A stretch of 64,000 bases of DNA from Paracoccus denitrificans (GCA_003240735.1 QFNE01000005.1:1-64000), one strand, 5' to 3'. Shown: positions 1 through 8,118, counted from the stretch's first letter. Notes: generated from the sequence alone by a model not told the origin. Program-made: numbers and translations.

Positions 1-264
1 GCCCTCGATCGCGACGGTCAGCGCGTCGGTGCGGTTGTTGCGGGTGACATGGGTCTTGTGGGACCAGAAATCGGCCAGAAGCACGGCCGCGTTGTCCATC
101 CGCGCACGCGACGCCAGCCCGGTCAGATCGAACGAGATCGCCGCGTAGAGAAGGTAAGCGAGGATCACCAACGGCACGGAAAAGCTGATCAGCTTGCGCC
201 GGTTGAACCGCGCCACGGCGGCGCTGGCCATGGGGCCGGGCGGGATCATGGCTGCATCGGTCAT
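1..264 (-). CDS. phnE: phosphonate ABC transporter permease, second PhnE (partial)
   Basis: Only the first 88 codons lie in the window; the gene runs off the left edge. It starts with ATG at 264, overlapping the TGA of the upstream permease gene (ATGA), so translation is probably coupled. The visible part is a short cytoplasmic N-terminus followed by a hydrophobic stretch (about residues 27-45, LISFSVPLVILAYLLYAAI), the usual first membrane segment of this family. PhnE proteins form the inner-membrane channel of phosphonate/phosphate-ester importers. Two consecutive PhnE-type permeases are common in this transporter class. The identification rests mostly on operon position, because the conserved permease loop lies outside the window. 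Confidence 0.82.
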   Translation of the reverse strand, partial: MTDAAMIPPGPMASAAVARFNRRKLISFSVPLVILAYLLYAAISFDLTGLASRARMDNAAVLLADFWSHKTHVTRNNRTDALTVAIEG

Positions 265-1139
265 GCCTGACGTCCCCTGACAAGACGGTCGCGCGCGGTG
301 TCCGACATGCGGTCGATCAGCACGATCGTGACGAACAGCAGAAGGAAGATGGCGATGACCTGATCGTAACGCCCTTGCCCCCACTGCATGGCGATCTTCA
401 GCTCATACCCGATGCCGCCAGAGCCCACGAACCCAAGGATCGCGCTGGCGCGCACGTTGATTTCGAACCGCATCAGCGCATAGGAGGTGAAGTTCGGCGC
501 CACCTGCGGCAGGACGCCCAGCCACATCTTCTGCCCCCATGTCGCGCCGACCGATGTCAGCCCCTCGACCGGGCGCAGATCGGCGTTCTCGGCGACTTCA
601 GAAAACAGCTTTCCCAGTGCACCGGCCGTGTGAATGGTGATGGCGATGACAGCCGGCACCGGACCGCCGCCAAGGATATAGATCAGGATCAGCGCGATCA
701 CGATTTCCGGGATGGCGCGGCTTGCGTCCATCATCCGGCGAAAGATCGGCGTCAGTCGTAGCCAGCGCGCCAGACCGCGGGTGGACAGCAGCGCCAGTAC
801 CACAGCGATCATTCCGCCCAGCAACGTCGATACCGCCGCGATGTTCACCGTCTCGATCAGCGAGGGGAGGTATTGGACTAGTAGCCCCGGAATGTTCGCC
901 CGCTTGTCCCACGCCTCCGACAGCACCTCGGTCGGGAAGGACAGCACCATGGGCAGCCCGTTCAGGAACCCGCCCGCGTTGCGCGCCTCGGTGGTGCGGA
1001 ACCCCGCTACCATCACAGCGATGAACAGGATCAAGAGGATGCCCCCGTACATGCGGCGGCGGCGCGTCAGATCAAGATACGCGGATTCGATCCGGGCAAT
1101 GCCCCGGTCACTGTGGCGCGTGAAGGTCGTTTCGGGCAT
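261..1139 (-). CDS. phnE: phosphonate ABC transporter permease PhnE
   Basis: About 292 residues, BPD_transp_1-type permease. An N-terminal membrane segment (about residues 30-47) is followed by a periplasmic loop and a cluster of membrane helices. The family's cytoplasmic EAA-like loop is visible around SVGATWGQKMWLGVLPQ, and the RASAILGFVGSGGIGYEL block is typical of PhnE. A longer open frame begins at 1166, but ATG at 1139 is preceded by AAGGGA six bases upstream, so it is preferred. The gene lies 60 bases after phnD and overlaps the next permease gene by four bases. It should pair with PhnC and PhnD to import phosphonates or related organophosphorus compounds. Confidence 0.93.
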   Translation of the reverse strand: MPETTFTRHSDRGIARIESAYLDLTRRRRMYGGILLILFIAVMVAGFRTTEARNAGGFLNGLPMVLSFPTEVLSEAWDKRANIPGLLVQYLPSLIETVNIAAVSTLLGGMIAVVLALLSTRGLARWLRLTPIFRRMMDASRAIPEIVIALILIYILGGGPVPAVIAITIHTAGALGKLFSEVAENADLRPVEGLTSVGATWGQKMWLGVLPQVAPNFTSYALMRFEINVRASAILGFVGSGGIGYELKIAMQWGQGRYDQVIAIFLLLFVTIVLIDRMSDTARDRLVRGRQA

Positions 1140-1199
1140 GGGGTCCCTTATCGAAATAGGCCGCACCCGTCTGGGCGCGGCCTGATGGACGTCAGCGGA

Positions 1200-2102
1200 T
1201 CAGTTGTTGGCTTCTTCCAGCTTGCGCGCCGCGACCACGCCGTCGTACTCGGCGTGCGTCACCGGGACAAAGTCCTTGGCCTCACCGGCGGCCACGCCAT
1301 AGGCGCAGGTCTTGTCGGTTTCATGCAGGTCTTCGGTCAGCTTGATGACCTTGTCCTTGACATCCTGCGGCAGGGCGTTGCGCACGACCATCGGACCTTC
1401 CGGGATCAGCTTGGATTTATAGATCTCGACGACATCGTTCATGTCGACCAGACCGGCATCAGCCGCCTTGCGCAGCGCGCCCGAGTTGTAGCCATCTTCC
1501 CATTCGCCCAGACCGTCGGCCCAAGTCACCCCGGCGGCAAAGTCGCCATTGGCCACGCCGACGATGGTCTGCTCATGACCACCCGAAAAGCGAACTTCGC
1601 TGAAATACTGGTCCAGCGGACCGTATTTCTCGGTCAATTCAGCCGCCGGGATCAGATAGCCCGAGGTCGAGTTCGGATCGGCAAAGGCAAAGATCTTGCC
1701 CTTGGCATCCTCGATCGAGGTGATGCCGCTGTCCTTGCGCGCCAGCCCGATCGAGTAATAGCCGGTCGATCCGTCGATGTTCTGCTTGGTCAGGACGGGC
1801 GACACCGCGTCCGGATTCGTCAGATAGATCTTGGCATAGCCCGAGGCCCCCATCCACGCCATATCCAGCGTCCCGCCCAGCAGGCCTTGGATCACGCCGT
1901 CATAGTCGGCGGGCGTGAACACCTTGACCGGAACGCCAAGCGATTTTTCGATCGCCGCACGGTAGCACTCGTTCGAGTTCATGCGGTCCTGCGCGTTCTC
2001 GCCGCCTAGAATGCCGATGTTGAACTGCTTGATCTCTTGCGCGCCGGCGGCCAGCGGCGTCAGGGCGGTGGCCGCGACAAGGGCCAGAACTACAGCTTTC
2101 AT
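1200..2102 (-). CDS. phnD: phosphonate ABC transporter substrate-binding protein PhnD
   Basis: 300 residues with a signal peptide (about residues 1-21, cleaved after AAGAQ or AAGA). The mature protein shows PhnD-type blocks: FNIGILGGENAQDR near the start, PADYDGVIQGLLGGTLDMAW, and FADPNSTSGYLIPAAEL, which contains the STSGY segment that contacts the phosphonate group in this family. It delivers ligand to the PhnE permeases in the periplasm. It sits between phnC (30 bases upstream) and phnE in a single minus-strand operon. PhnD homologues differ in ligand (aminoethylphosphonate, methylphosphonate, phosphite), and the sequence does not settle which is bound here. No C-P lyase genes are visible in the window. 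Confidence 0.95.
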   Translation of the reverse strand: MKAVVLALVAATALTPLAAGAQEIKQFNIGILGGENAQDRMNSNECYRAAIEKSLGVPVKVFTPADYDGVIQGLLGGTLDMAWMGASGYAKIYLTNPDAVSPVLTKQNIDGSTGYYSIGLARKDSGITSIEDAKGKIFAFADPNSTSGYLIPAAELTEKYGPLDQYFSEVRFSGGHEQTIVGVANGDFAAGVTWADGLGEWEDGYNSGALRKAADAGLVDMNDVVEIYKSKLIPEGPMVVRNALPQDVKDKVIKLTEDLHETDKTCAYGVAAGEAKDFVPVTHAEYDGVVAARKLEEANN

Positions 2103-2132
2103 GATCTCTCCATGGGATTAAATCTAAATGGG

Positions 2133-2951
2133 TCAGGCCATCATCGACGAGGCATAGGCCGCGTCGGGGATCTTGTCGGTGGGGATCGCGGTCGAGGTCG
2201 CGGCCTCGTTGAAGCTCGCGTCCGCGCCGTAGATGTCGCGCGCCACCCCGGTGGACAGCTGGTCGGGCGTGCCGTCGAAAACGATCCGGCCGTCGCGCAT
2301 GCCGATGACCCGGTCGCAATAGCGTCGCGCGGTGTCCAGCGTGTGCAGGTTCGCCACGACCATGCGCCCGTCTTCGACGTTGATGCGCTTGAGGGTGTCC
2401 ATCACCACCTGCGCGTTCATCGGGTCAAGGCTGGCGATAGGCTCGTCGGCCAGAATGATTTTCGGGTCCTGCATCAGCGCGCGCGCAATCGCCACGCGCT
2501 GCTGCTGGCCGCCCGACAGCGCCTCGGCCCGTTTCGGGGCCTGTTCGGCGATGCCCAGCCGATCAAGGATCGAAATCGCGCGCAGGATGTCGTCGTGCGA
2601 CCACAGGTTGAACATCGTCGCCAGTGTCGAGCGCCGGTTCAGGATGCCGTGCAGGACATTCGAGACAACATCCAAACGCGGCACCAGATTGAACTGCTGA
2701 AAGATCATCGCGCAGTCGCTTTGCCACTTGCGCATGTCGCCGCCGCGAAGCGACAGGATATCCCGACCGTCGACAAGGATCTGCCCCGAGGTCGCGTCCG
2801 TCAGCCGGTTCATCATCCGCAGAAACGTCGATTTCCCGGCGCCCGAGCGTCCGATCACGCCGACAAATGACGGGCCGTCGACCGAAAAGCTGATATCGTC
2901 GACCGCAGCCTTTTTTCCGAACACCCGCGTGACGTGGCTGACCTGCAGCAT
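2133..2951 (-). CDS. phnC: phosphonate ABC transporter ATP-binding protein PhnC
   Basis: About 272 residues. Walker A is GRSGAGKST (residues 34-42), the signature is LSGGQQQRVAIARAL, and Walker B is ILADEP followed by SLDP. These, with the order phnC-phnD-phnE-phnE, identify the ATPase of a phosphonate importer. Two in-frame ATGs lie at 2957 and 2951. The Shine-Dalgarno AAGGGG directly abuts the first and is six bases from the second, so 2951 is taken as the start. This is the first gene of the operon, and an 18-bp Pho-box-like sequence lies about 40 bases upstream. Expression is therefore probably induced by phosphate limitation through PhoB (inference). Confidence 0.95.
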   Translation of the reverse strand: MLQVSHVTRVFGKKAAVDDISFSVDGPSFVGVIGRSGAGKSTFLRMMNRLTDATSGQILVDGRDILSLRGGDMRKWQSDCAMIFQQFNLVPRLDVVSNVLHGILNRRSTLATMFNLWSHDDILRAISILDRLGIAEQAPKRAEALSGGQQQRVAIARALMQDPKIILADEPIASLDPMNAQVVMDTLKRINVEDGRMVVANLHTLDTARRYCDRVIGMRDGRIVFDGTPDQLSTGVARDIYGADASFNEAATSTAIPTDKIPDAAYASSMMA

Positions 2952-2992
2952 CCGCATCCCCTTATCTGGTGCGGGGCTGATACGGCGACCAT

Positions 2993-3010
2993 GTCACACT
3001 TAGCCGACAG
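2993..3010 (-). promoter_or_regulatory. candidate Pho box upstream of phnC
   Basis: Read on the minus strand the site is CTGTCGGCTAAGTGTGAC. It has the 18-bp, 11-bp-period architecture of a PhoB box (consensus CTGTCATAnAnCTGTCA(C/T)): the first half-site matches at five of seven positions and the second at five of seven. It lies about 40 bases upstream of the phnC start, where a PhoB site overlapping -35 would be expected. Only one box is visible and the second half-site is imperfect. Confidence 0.45.
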
Positions 3011-3121
3011 CGGCGTGAAGGTTTTGCGAAGGTGGGTGGTGCGCCACGCGGCGGTGGTCAGTGTGTCGCCGCCTCTAACGGAACGGCCCGTGCGGGGCAG
3101 GCGCGATTGGCGAAACGGCCC

Positions 3122-4213
3122 CTATGACTGATCAGCGATGCCCGCGTCCTGCGGCTCATGGATCGGGCAGCGGTTGAAGCGGCTGCGGAAGGATGCGGAC
3201 ATTTCATAGGCATCGCGGCGGGCACGGTTGATGGCGCCAAGGGGCTGGTGGGCGGCAAGGCCCGTCCACGCGGAAAAGCGCAGCTTGTCGTCGGCCAGGC
3301 GCGCGCGCTTGTCGTCAAACGAGGGTTGCGCCTCGACCGTCAGTGTCGCCACAATCTGCCACGGGCTTTCGGCTTCGGGCCAGGCAACGCTGGGGTCTTC
3401 GACTGGCATCGTGTCGGGGTTGCGCAGCAGTTGCACGCGCAGCTCCCATGTCATGCGGGCCTTCTGGGTGTCGAAATCCATCGCCTCTCGGATCGCATCG
3501 GGTTTGCCCCGGGCATCGATCTCCACGCCGGTGAACTGGGTCAACGACTCGGACACAGGTTTCAGCGAATACTTGGCAACGAAGTCGCCGTGGCGGAACG
3601 GCACCTGCGTGAAATAGGTCTCTCCCAGCGGGTGGACGTTGGGCGCACCACCCAGCGATTGCAGCGTTGTGCTGCTGCCGCCAACGGCCTCCAGCGCCTT
3701 TTCGGTCCCGCGCAGCACGCGCGACAGCGCCACCTTGGCCCATTCCACCCGGTCGGTCGTCTTTGCCAGCAGCTTCAGGTTCGACAGAAACTTGTCAGGC
3801 GTCGCGGCGGTGAAGACGGGGCCGTTCACCATCAGGAAATCCTGGGATTGCCCTTCGGCCCCGGGCAGGCGCGCGCCCTCCACGTCCAGCACCTTGAGAC
3901 CGATCCCGCGTGGCAATGACACCGCGTCAGGCAGGATGTCGCCGGGGTTCGTCGACACCCGAAGAATCGCGGGGTGGGCACCGGGACGGGCGAAAAGACC
4001 TTGGGCCAGTTCCGGCGGCAGGTTGGATGCAATCGTCAGTGTACCCACCAGATACGCATGAACCTTGGCGTGGACCGACCGCATCGCGCGACCCGAATCA
4101 GTGGCGGTGATCGTCATGATCTCGGCCAAGGCCGCCTGCAGTCCGTCGATCACCTCCCGCTCGTCCGGTTTGGGAGTTTCAAGATCAGGGGTATAGGGGA
4201 CTGGCTGCTGCAT
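3122..4213 (-). CDS. catalase-family haem protein
   Basis: 363 residues, the size of the short catalase-related family rather than true catalases (about 480 or more). Family blocks visible are RSVHAKVHAYLVGTL (about residues 45-59; the His is the presumed distal haem residue), FLMVNGPVF and a C-terminal RRDAY. The last fits the R-x-x-x-Y pattern of the proximal haem tyrosine. There is no signal peptide, so it is probably cytoplasmic. The open frame extends to 4288, but ATG at 4213 has AGGAG nine bases upstream. Members of this group are annotated as catalase-like peroxidases; the substrate is unproven. It stands alone, transcribed toward the phn operon. Confidence 0.8.
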   Translation of the reverse strand: MQQPVPYTPDLETPKPDEREVIDGLQAALAEIMTITATDSGRAMRSVHAKVHAYLVGTLTIASNLPPELAQGLFARPGAHPAILRVSTNPGDILPDAVSLPRGIGLKVLDVEGARLPGAEGQSQDFLMVNGPVFTAATPDKFLSNLKLLAKTTDRVEWAKVALSRVLRGTEKALEAVGGSSTTLQSLGGAPNVHPLGETYFTQVPFRHGDFVAKYSLKPVSESLTQFTGVEIDARGKPDAIREAMDFDTQKARMTWELRVQLLRNPDTMPVEDPSVAWPEAESPWQIVATLTVEAQPSFDDKRARLADDKLRFSAWTGLAAHQPLGAINRARRDAYEMSASFRSRFNRCPIHEPQDAGIADQS

Positions 4214-4330
4214 CTGCTGGCTCCTCAGGGCGGGCGGTATCCGCTGGCCTGAGGGAACGCGGGCTTGATGCGCCGGTTCCGGTAACACCGGGTCCTGTGG
4301 ATGGTCAGCCGGAGTGTGTCCTAAGTGAGC

Positions 4331-4639
4331 TCAACACCCCAGCTTGCACGACCAGCGGCGATACCAGTCGTTGGGCCACGCGTCATCGCAACGGCGCCAG
4401 CAATCCCATATCCAGTCGCTCGAATCAGCGGTTTCTGATTGCAGGCGGGCGACCTTGGCGGCCGGGCGCTCGGCCAGATGCGCGGCGGCCGCGAACATGC
4501 CGCGATATGCGGCGGCGAGTTCGGCGAACGCGATGCCTTCGGGCGTGGTCGGGGCCTTCAGCTCCACCCGGACATAGGGATGGCTGTGATCGCCGCAGGT
4601 CGTCTGACCCAGCGCCGTCACGCTTTCGATCATCGCCAT
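4331..4639 (-). CDS. hypothetical protein, Trp-rich C-terminus
   Basis: 102 residues, not recognised. The N-terminal half (TTCGDHSHPYVRVELKAP) is followed by an alanine-rich helix and a C-terminus crowded with tryptophan and cysteine (WIWDCWRRCDDAW). It has no membrane segment or signal peptide. Two in-frame ATGs (4639 and 4633) exist and neither has a strong Shine-Dalgarno. It lies beside the plasmid-type origin at 4693-4776, so it may be a plasmid passenger gene or a relic. The composition looks protein-like, but with no recognised family confidence stays low. Confidence 0.4.
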   Translation of the reverse strand: MAMIESVTALGQTTCGDHSHPYVRVELKAPTTPEGIAFAELAAAYRGMFAAAAHLAERPAAKVARLQSETADSSDWIWDCWRRCDDAWPNDWYRRWSCKLGC

Positions 4640-4692
4640 GGGCAGGCGGACCCTAAAATACTGCTCTTATTACAATCAGTTGCGCGTCTATC

Positions 4693-4776
4693 GGCAACAA
4701 ATTGGGCCGCATAGGCAACAAATTGGGCCAGAATTGCTCATTCACTAGCAACATTTAGTTGTGAATTTTGTTGCCT
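4693..4776. repeat. iteron cluster of a plasmid-type replication origin
   Basis: Two perfect 16-bp direct repeats, GGCAACAAATTGGGCC, lie at 4693-4708 and 4714-4729, exactly 21 bases apart (two helical turns). An inverted partial copy, AGGCAACAAAATT on the minus strand, lies at 4764-4776. Degenerate GCAACA cores lie nearby. Two helical-turn-spaced iterons plus an inverted copy at the initiator's 5' end is the arrangement of Rep_3/RepB-family plasmid origins, where the inverted copy usually mediates autorepression. The adjacent initiator gene supports this reading. Only two full iterons remain, fewer than in most working origins. Confidence 0.7.
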
Positions 4777-4830
4777 GTGGGAAAGACACTCGACGTTGCC
4801 TAGGACCGGGCCTTTGACCAGACCAAGACC

Positions 4831-5673
4831 GTGCTGACTGCCGAGGTGGCGCGGGGGGTTCACATGCGCAACGCGCCGAGCCTGCGGGCGCTCAAGCTGA
4901 TGCACCTGATGATCGGTACGGCGGGCGGGCGCATGGCTGATGAAGTCGAACACCGGATGCGGCTTTCCGACATCCGTAAGATCGACGGTATGGCCCACCA
5001 TGACCGCGCCAGCCTGATCCCGCTCTTTGCTGAACTGGCGGCGGCGGTGATCGAGTATGACGACCCGGGACAGATGGTTGTGACCATTGGCGGGCTGATG
5101 GATGAGGCCCGAATTGATTACCGGCCCGAGGCCAGCGGCGATCTGCTGGTGTCGTGGTGGTTCGGACGGACTTTTCGGCGCATGGCGGCGGAATCGAACC
5201 ATTGGGCGATCCTTGACCGCCAGACCGTGTTTCACCTCGGCAGCAAGTATTCCGTGCTGCTGTTCCAACACGTCGCCAGCCTTGTGAACCTTGACCGGAT
5301 CACCGCCAAGACCTTCACCGTGCCGGAACTGCGGGCCGCCCTGGGCATCCCAGAGGGAAAACTGGAACGGTTCTCAAACCTCAATCAGCGGGTGATTCAG
5401 CCATCCATTGCCGAGATCAACCAGCTTTCCCGGCTGACCCTGACGGCTACACCAAACAAGATCGGGCGCACGGTCGCCAGCGTTACCATCGGCTGGCAGG
5501 TCAAGGATGATCCGACCCCGGCCAAGCGCGAGTTGTTGGGACACAGCGCAGGCCGGAAGGCGCGGCGCAACGGCTCGGCCGAGACGGTTACGCGGGCCTT
5601 CCCGGCAGCAGGCGGCATCGAGTTCGATGCGCATTTCAATATCTGGACACGTGCTTCAATGGTGGGCGTGTGA
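4831..5673 (+). CDS. plasmid replication initiator, Rep_3/RepB family, N-terminus probably interrupted
   Basis: 280 residues from GTG at 4831. Tandem winged-helix features of Rep_3 initiators are visible: SLRALKLMHLMI near the N-terminus and, in the second domain, HLGSKYSVLLFQ, ELRAALGIPEGKLERFSNLN and VIQPSIAEINQLS. It would bind the iterons at 4693-4776. The GTG has no Shine-Dalgarno. The same frame continues upstream with protein-like sequence (DRAFDQTKT), but a TAG at 4801-4803 separates it from the possible starts at 4771-4780. The gene therefore looks like an initiator with a nonsense mutation near its start, or one forced to use a weak GTG. It is likely the relic of an integrated plasmid. 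Confidence 0.78.
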   Translation: MLTAEVARGVHMRNAPSLRALKLMHLMIGTAGGRMADEVEHRMRLSDIRKIDGMAHHDRASLIPLFAELAAAVIEYDDPGQMVVTIGGLMDEARIDYRPEASGDLLVSWWFGRTFRRMAAESNHWAILDRQTVFHLGSKYSVLLFQHVASLVNLDRITAKTFTVPELRAALGIPEGKLERFSNLNQRVIQPSIAEINQLSRLTLTATPNKIGRTVASVTIGWQVKDDPTPAKRELLGHSAGRKARRNGSAETVTRAFPAAGGIEFDAHFNIWTRASMVGV

Positions 5674-5907
5674 TAGTTCTACAACGCGCCATCAATGACG
5701 TCGCGACTGCGCAGGGCAAGCCAGAGTAGAGGACCGGAGAAGATGGCGACGTTGGGGGCGGGACAATACTGGCAGCCAACAGGATCATCGAATGCGGCCA
5801 TGGGGCCGCGCTCTACGTTGCCTATCGAGAGCGTAGAATAGCTCGGTTCCGCGGGATCGCCGCAGCAAACCCGAGTCAGAACCGATTCCTCAGAGGGTGG
5901 CTAAATC

Positions 5908-6321
5908 GTGCAAATCAATTCGACGAATTTTAAAGGCGCTGTCGCTTGCTGTCTGATCGTCTTGTGCAGCCAGTCTGCGGATGGTGCCGGCAGCGGGGGG
6001 GCACGCTGGGAAGCAGATACGACTGATCCCAACCGTTTTGCAGGCACTGTGACAATCACCGGATCAGGTGAGACCATGATGCTGGGCTACTCTTTCGTCT
6101 ATGACGCCATGATCATCAACGCGAATGAACCTGATGTTCCGATGACGCCTTTGGGAGGCGACTGCTGGAGCGCCGAGGTGAAAGGTGATTTCATGCGTGA
6201 TATTGCCGACCGGATGGAGGTCGTGTTTTGCCAACGTGGCGATCTTGCATATTGGACACTGTTGGACACACGCGGCGGCGCTGTTCGGCTGCCGGTCTGG
6301 GTGTCGTTTACGCGATCTTAG
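5908..6321 (+). CDS. secreted hypothetical protein
   Basis: 137 residues, GTG start with GAGGG about ten bases upstream. The first 25 or so residues form a signal peptide (hydrophobic core AVACCLIVLC), giving a mature protein of about 110 residues. Two further cysteines (in GGDCWSAEV and VVFCQRGD) could form a disulfide, and a C-terminal LPVWVSF strand suggests a small beta-rich periplasmic protein. No family was recognised. The region between the rep gene and this start (5674-5907) holds no supportable gene. It lies inside the plasmid-derived patch, so it may be a cargo gene. Confidence 0.55.
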   Translation: MQINSTNFKGAVACCLIVLCSQSADGAGSGGARWEADTTDPNRFAGTVTITGSGETMMLGYSFVYDAMIINANEPDVPMTPLGGDCWSAEVKGDFMRDIADRMEVVFCQRGDLAYWTLLDTRGGAVRLPVWVSFTRS

Positions 6322-6544
6322 AAAGCGAAAACGCGCAACCTTATAGACCTGCCGACCACGATAAGTGGCCGACTAATAGTAGCTCTCAAGGCGATAAGCC
6401 GAGACGAAGTTGCGACGCTATTTTCTAACTGCGCACGCCGCAAAGTAGGCACCTGGCCTGACCGCTCCGTTTGACCTCCGACACCATTGTTATATATATT
6501 AGTTTAATTTGCTGCGTGCGATTTACCGGTCGATATTGTCAGTA

Positions 6545-6916
6545 TCAGATTGAGAGCTTGCCCGAGGCTGTGATCAGAACCGGATTGTCGATCAGCTCTC
6601 CTTCGCCCCGTTTGTGGGGCCGACGATAGGTGAGGATTCCGTTGCGCGCCATGAACATATGGCCCTGAACATGATGGGCGCGCCTTTTGGCCGCAGCGGT
6701 CCTTCCCGCATGAATGTCCTTCTGCGGCGCAGCGTGATGACGGTCGTGGTATTCATCCAGGCCGAGCTTGGATAGGTCGATGCGGGTCACTGCGAACTGC
6801 GGCACAGGGCGGTCGTCCTTCGTTAGACGCTGACGCAGCAGCCGAGACGGCCGCTGCTCCTTCTCAACGTTCAGAACGTGTCCAGCCACCATGACAGCGG
6901 ATAGCCCGGCAATCAT
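6545..6916 (-). CDS. hypothetical protein with mobile-element-type C-terminal motif
   Basis: About 123 residues. The open frame can begin with GTG at 6943, but ATG at 6916 overlaps the TGA of an upstream frame (ATGA), so 6916 is preferred. The C-terminal block HHVQGHMFMARNGILTYRRPHKRG resembles, as I recall, the HHVRGHxxxxxxGxxxWRxPHxRG motif found at the ends of several phage- and plasmid-encoded hypothetical proteins. The rest, including the basic DEYHDRHHAA stretch, is unassigned. No signal peptide or membrane helix is seen. The downstream side (6322-6544) is AT-rich and has no gene. Probably plasmid cargo. Confidence 0.5.
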   Translation of the reverse strand: MIAGLSAVMVAGHVLNVEKEQRPSRLLRQRLTKDDRPVPQFAVTRIDLSKLGLDEYHDRHHAAPQKDIHAGRTAAAKRRAHHVQGHMFMARNGILTYRRPHKRGEGELIDNPVLITASGKLSI

Positions 6917-7113
6917 TGGGTGAATTTCCTGAAATGTCGCCACAGATCATCCAGCCTATCCCGTGAACGGACATAGATTCCAGGCTCGTGGTCCCACAGA
7001 TGCCAATAGGCGTCGCTGCGTGTGAACAGATTGCGGGTGAAGCTGCCGGGGCGGGCGGTGCCCCGGATCGCGCAGGAAGACTTCAATCGGGTCGTAGCGC
7101 TTGCCCTGCAAGG
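6913..7113 (-). pseudogene. frameshifted fragment of an orphan gene
   Basis: Two overlapping minus-strand frames join into one plausible protein. The first, read from about 7113, gives LQGKRYDPIEVFLRDPG. A shift near 7060-7075, in a GGGGCGGGCGG run, continues into GTARPGSFTRNLF and ends in DDLWRHFRKFTQ. The TGA at 6915-6913 overlaps the ATG of the next gene, as in a normal operon. Upstream the first frame is closed by a TAA, so the 5' part is also missing or broken. Function is not recognised. The opening GKRYDP resembles the GKRYAP of the 56-residue gene at 9609-9779, possibly by chance. Confidence 0.4.
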
Positions 7114-7236
7114 CTTACCGCGCCCGGATCATCGTGATTGTTCTTTATGATCGGTGGTTGTGATCGCTATATTTGATGCAGATACGGCGCGGGCTTGTCC
7201 TGTGTCCGCTGCCCGTTTCGGCGGGAACTAGGTGCG

Positions 7237-7259
7237 AAGGGGTGGCGATGCCGCCCCTT
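7237..7259 (-). terminator. hairpin after the glycine-zipper gene
   Basis: A ten-base-pair stem (AAGGGGTGGC paired with GCCGCCCCTT, one G-T pair) with a GAT loop lies just beyond the stop of the minus-strand gene at 7267-7446. It is a plausible terminator for that gene. There is no long T run on either side. Confidence 0.45.
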
Positions 7260-7266
7260 TCGTCAT

Positions 7267-7446
7267 TCAGGGCTTTTCTTTACCGCCACGCTTCGGCCCG
7301 GCCCCTGACAGGGCAGCGCCCAATGCCGCGCCGATGGCCGCCCCCATAGCGACGCCCATGCTGATATCATTCACGGGTGCCCCGATGCCGGTGCCAATTG
7401 CGGTTCCGATGGCAATCCACACGCCCATGTACATGATCAGATCCAT
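7267..7446 (-). CDS. small glycine-zipper membrane protein
   Basis: 59 residues from ATG at 7446; the frame extends further upstream without a good start signal. The whole protein is one hydrophobic, glycine/alanine-rich segment with GxxxG-type spacing (VWIAIGTAIGTGIGAPV, then GVAMGAAIGAALGAAL) and a basic, charged tail (GPKRGGKEKP). Such glycine-zipper segments pack helices in membranes and occur in small envelope proteins, holins and pore-forming peptides. A specific role cannot be given. It lies within the plasmid-derived patch, downstream of the possible toxin and immunity genes on the same strand. Confidence 0.5.
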   Translation of the reverse strand: MDLIMYMGVWIAIGTAIGTGIGAPVNDISMGVAMGAAIGAALGAALSGAGPKRGGKEKP

Positions 7447-7709
7447 GCAAATCTTCAGGTTAAAATTCGTGGTCGCAGCATGACAGCCGCAGGCCGCCGC
7501 AGCAACCGCGCTCGCCTCCAAATTCAACCCTTCCGTGTCTTCCGGTTGATAAGGAGTCTTATGCCGCGGGAAACAGCAGGGGCGGGAGTCGCGGAAAGGT
7601 TGTGGGGCAGGGGGCATCAGGGGAAGGATGAACTGAGATTACGCTGAGGCGGGCCGACTGGAGGTCGGTGGCGCGTGACCGATGGATGGAAAATTCATAG
7701 GCGTTGACC

Positions 7710-8099
7710 CTAGATGATCCCATCATAGTTTATGGATGATTTATCAAATACGCCATTGTCGAACTTGAGAGATATTGACACTTTATAATAGTAAATTACC
7801 ATTATTTTCTCTGCAACAACGAATGAAATTTCGTCTTTTGAATTGTAAATTATAGGGTACCCGTTGCTCTCAAAAAACGCAATAATATCAGCGGCTGACC
7901 GACCACGGAAAAGATTATTATAATAGTTGATGGTTGCCTCTTCATCCAGTTCATAGTTTCGTGGTGTTGATGTTATTGGATTTGGCTTTGGCAGAAAAGT
8001 AAGGCTGTCGATGGTCAAGTCTCTACTCCATGCGGGGGCAAGCAATGCAACAGCAATCACAACGCTTCCAAGCATTGCGAGTGGCGACATAGTTCTCAC
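7710..8099 (-). CDS. AT-rich secreted hypothetical protein, possible immunity protein
   Basis: 129 residues from GTG at 8099; an ATG at 8090 is an alternative. A clear signal peptide (SVVIAVALLAPAWS) precedes a mature domain of about 105 residues rich in Tyr, Ile, Asn and Lys (NYYNNLFRG, VIYYYKVSISLKF), very unlike the GC-rich neighbours. Base composition is strikingly AT-rich, a sign of recent transfer. It begins 19 bases after the end of a toxin-tip-like fragment on the same strand, the usual place for a cognate immunity gene. A periplasmic immunity protein is a reasonable but untested guess. No homologue was recognised. Confidence 0.55.
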   Translation of the reverse strand: MRTMSPLAMLGSVVIAVALLAPAWSRDLTIDSLTFLPKPNPITSTPRNYELDEEATINYYNNLFRGRSAADIIAFFESNGYPIIYNSKDEISFVVAEKIMVIYYYKVSISLKFDNGVFDKSSINYDGII

Positions 8100-8118
8100 G
8101 ACAAAAATCCAAAATTCA

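Noticed and set aside
4738..5271. Minus-strand 177-codon frame
   Set aside because: It is antisense to the replication initiator, which has recognisable Rep_3 segments.
5674..5907. Possible oriT or cargo gene after rep
   Set aside because: Only a weak 6-bp inverted repeat (TCTACG/CGTAGA) was seen. No relaxase nick motif could be recognised.
7232..7483. Plus-strand 83-codon frame rich in Pro/Ala/Met
   Set aside because: It is opposite the glycine-zipper gene and its start lies in the terminator hairpin.
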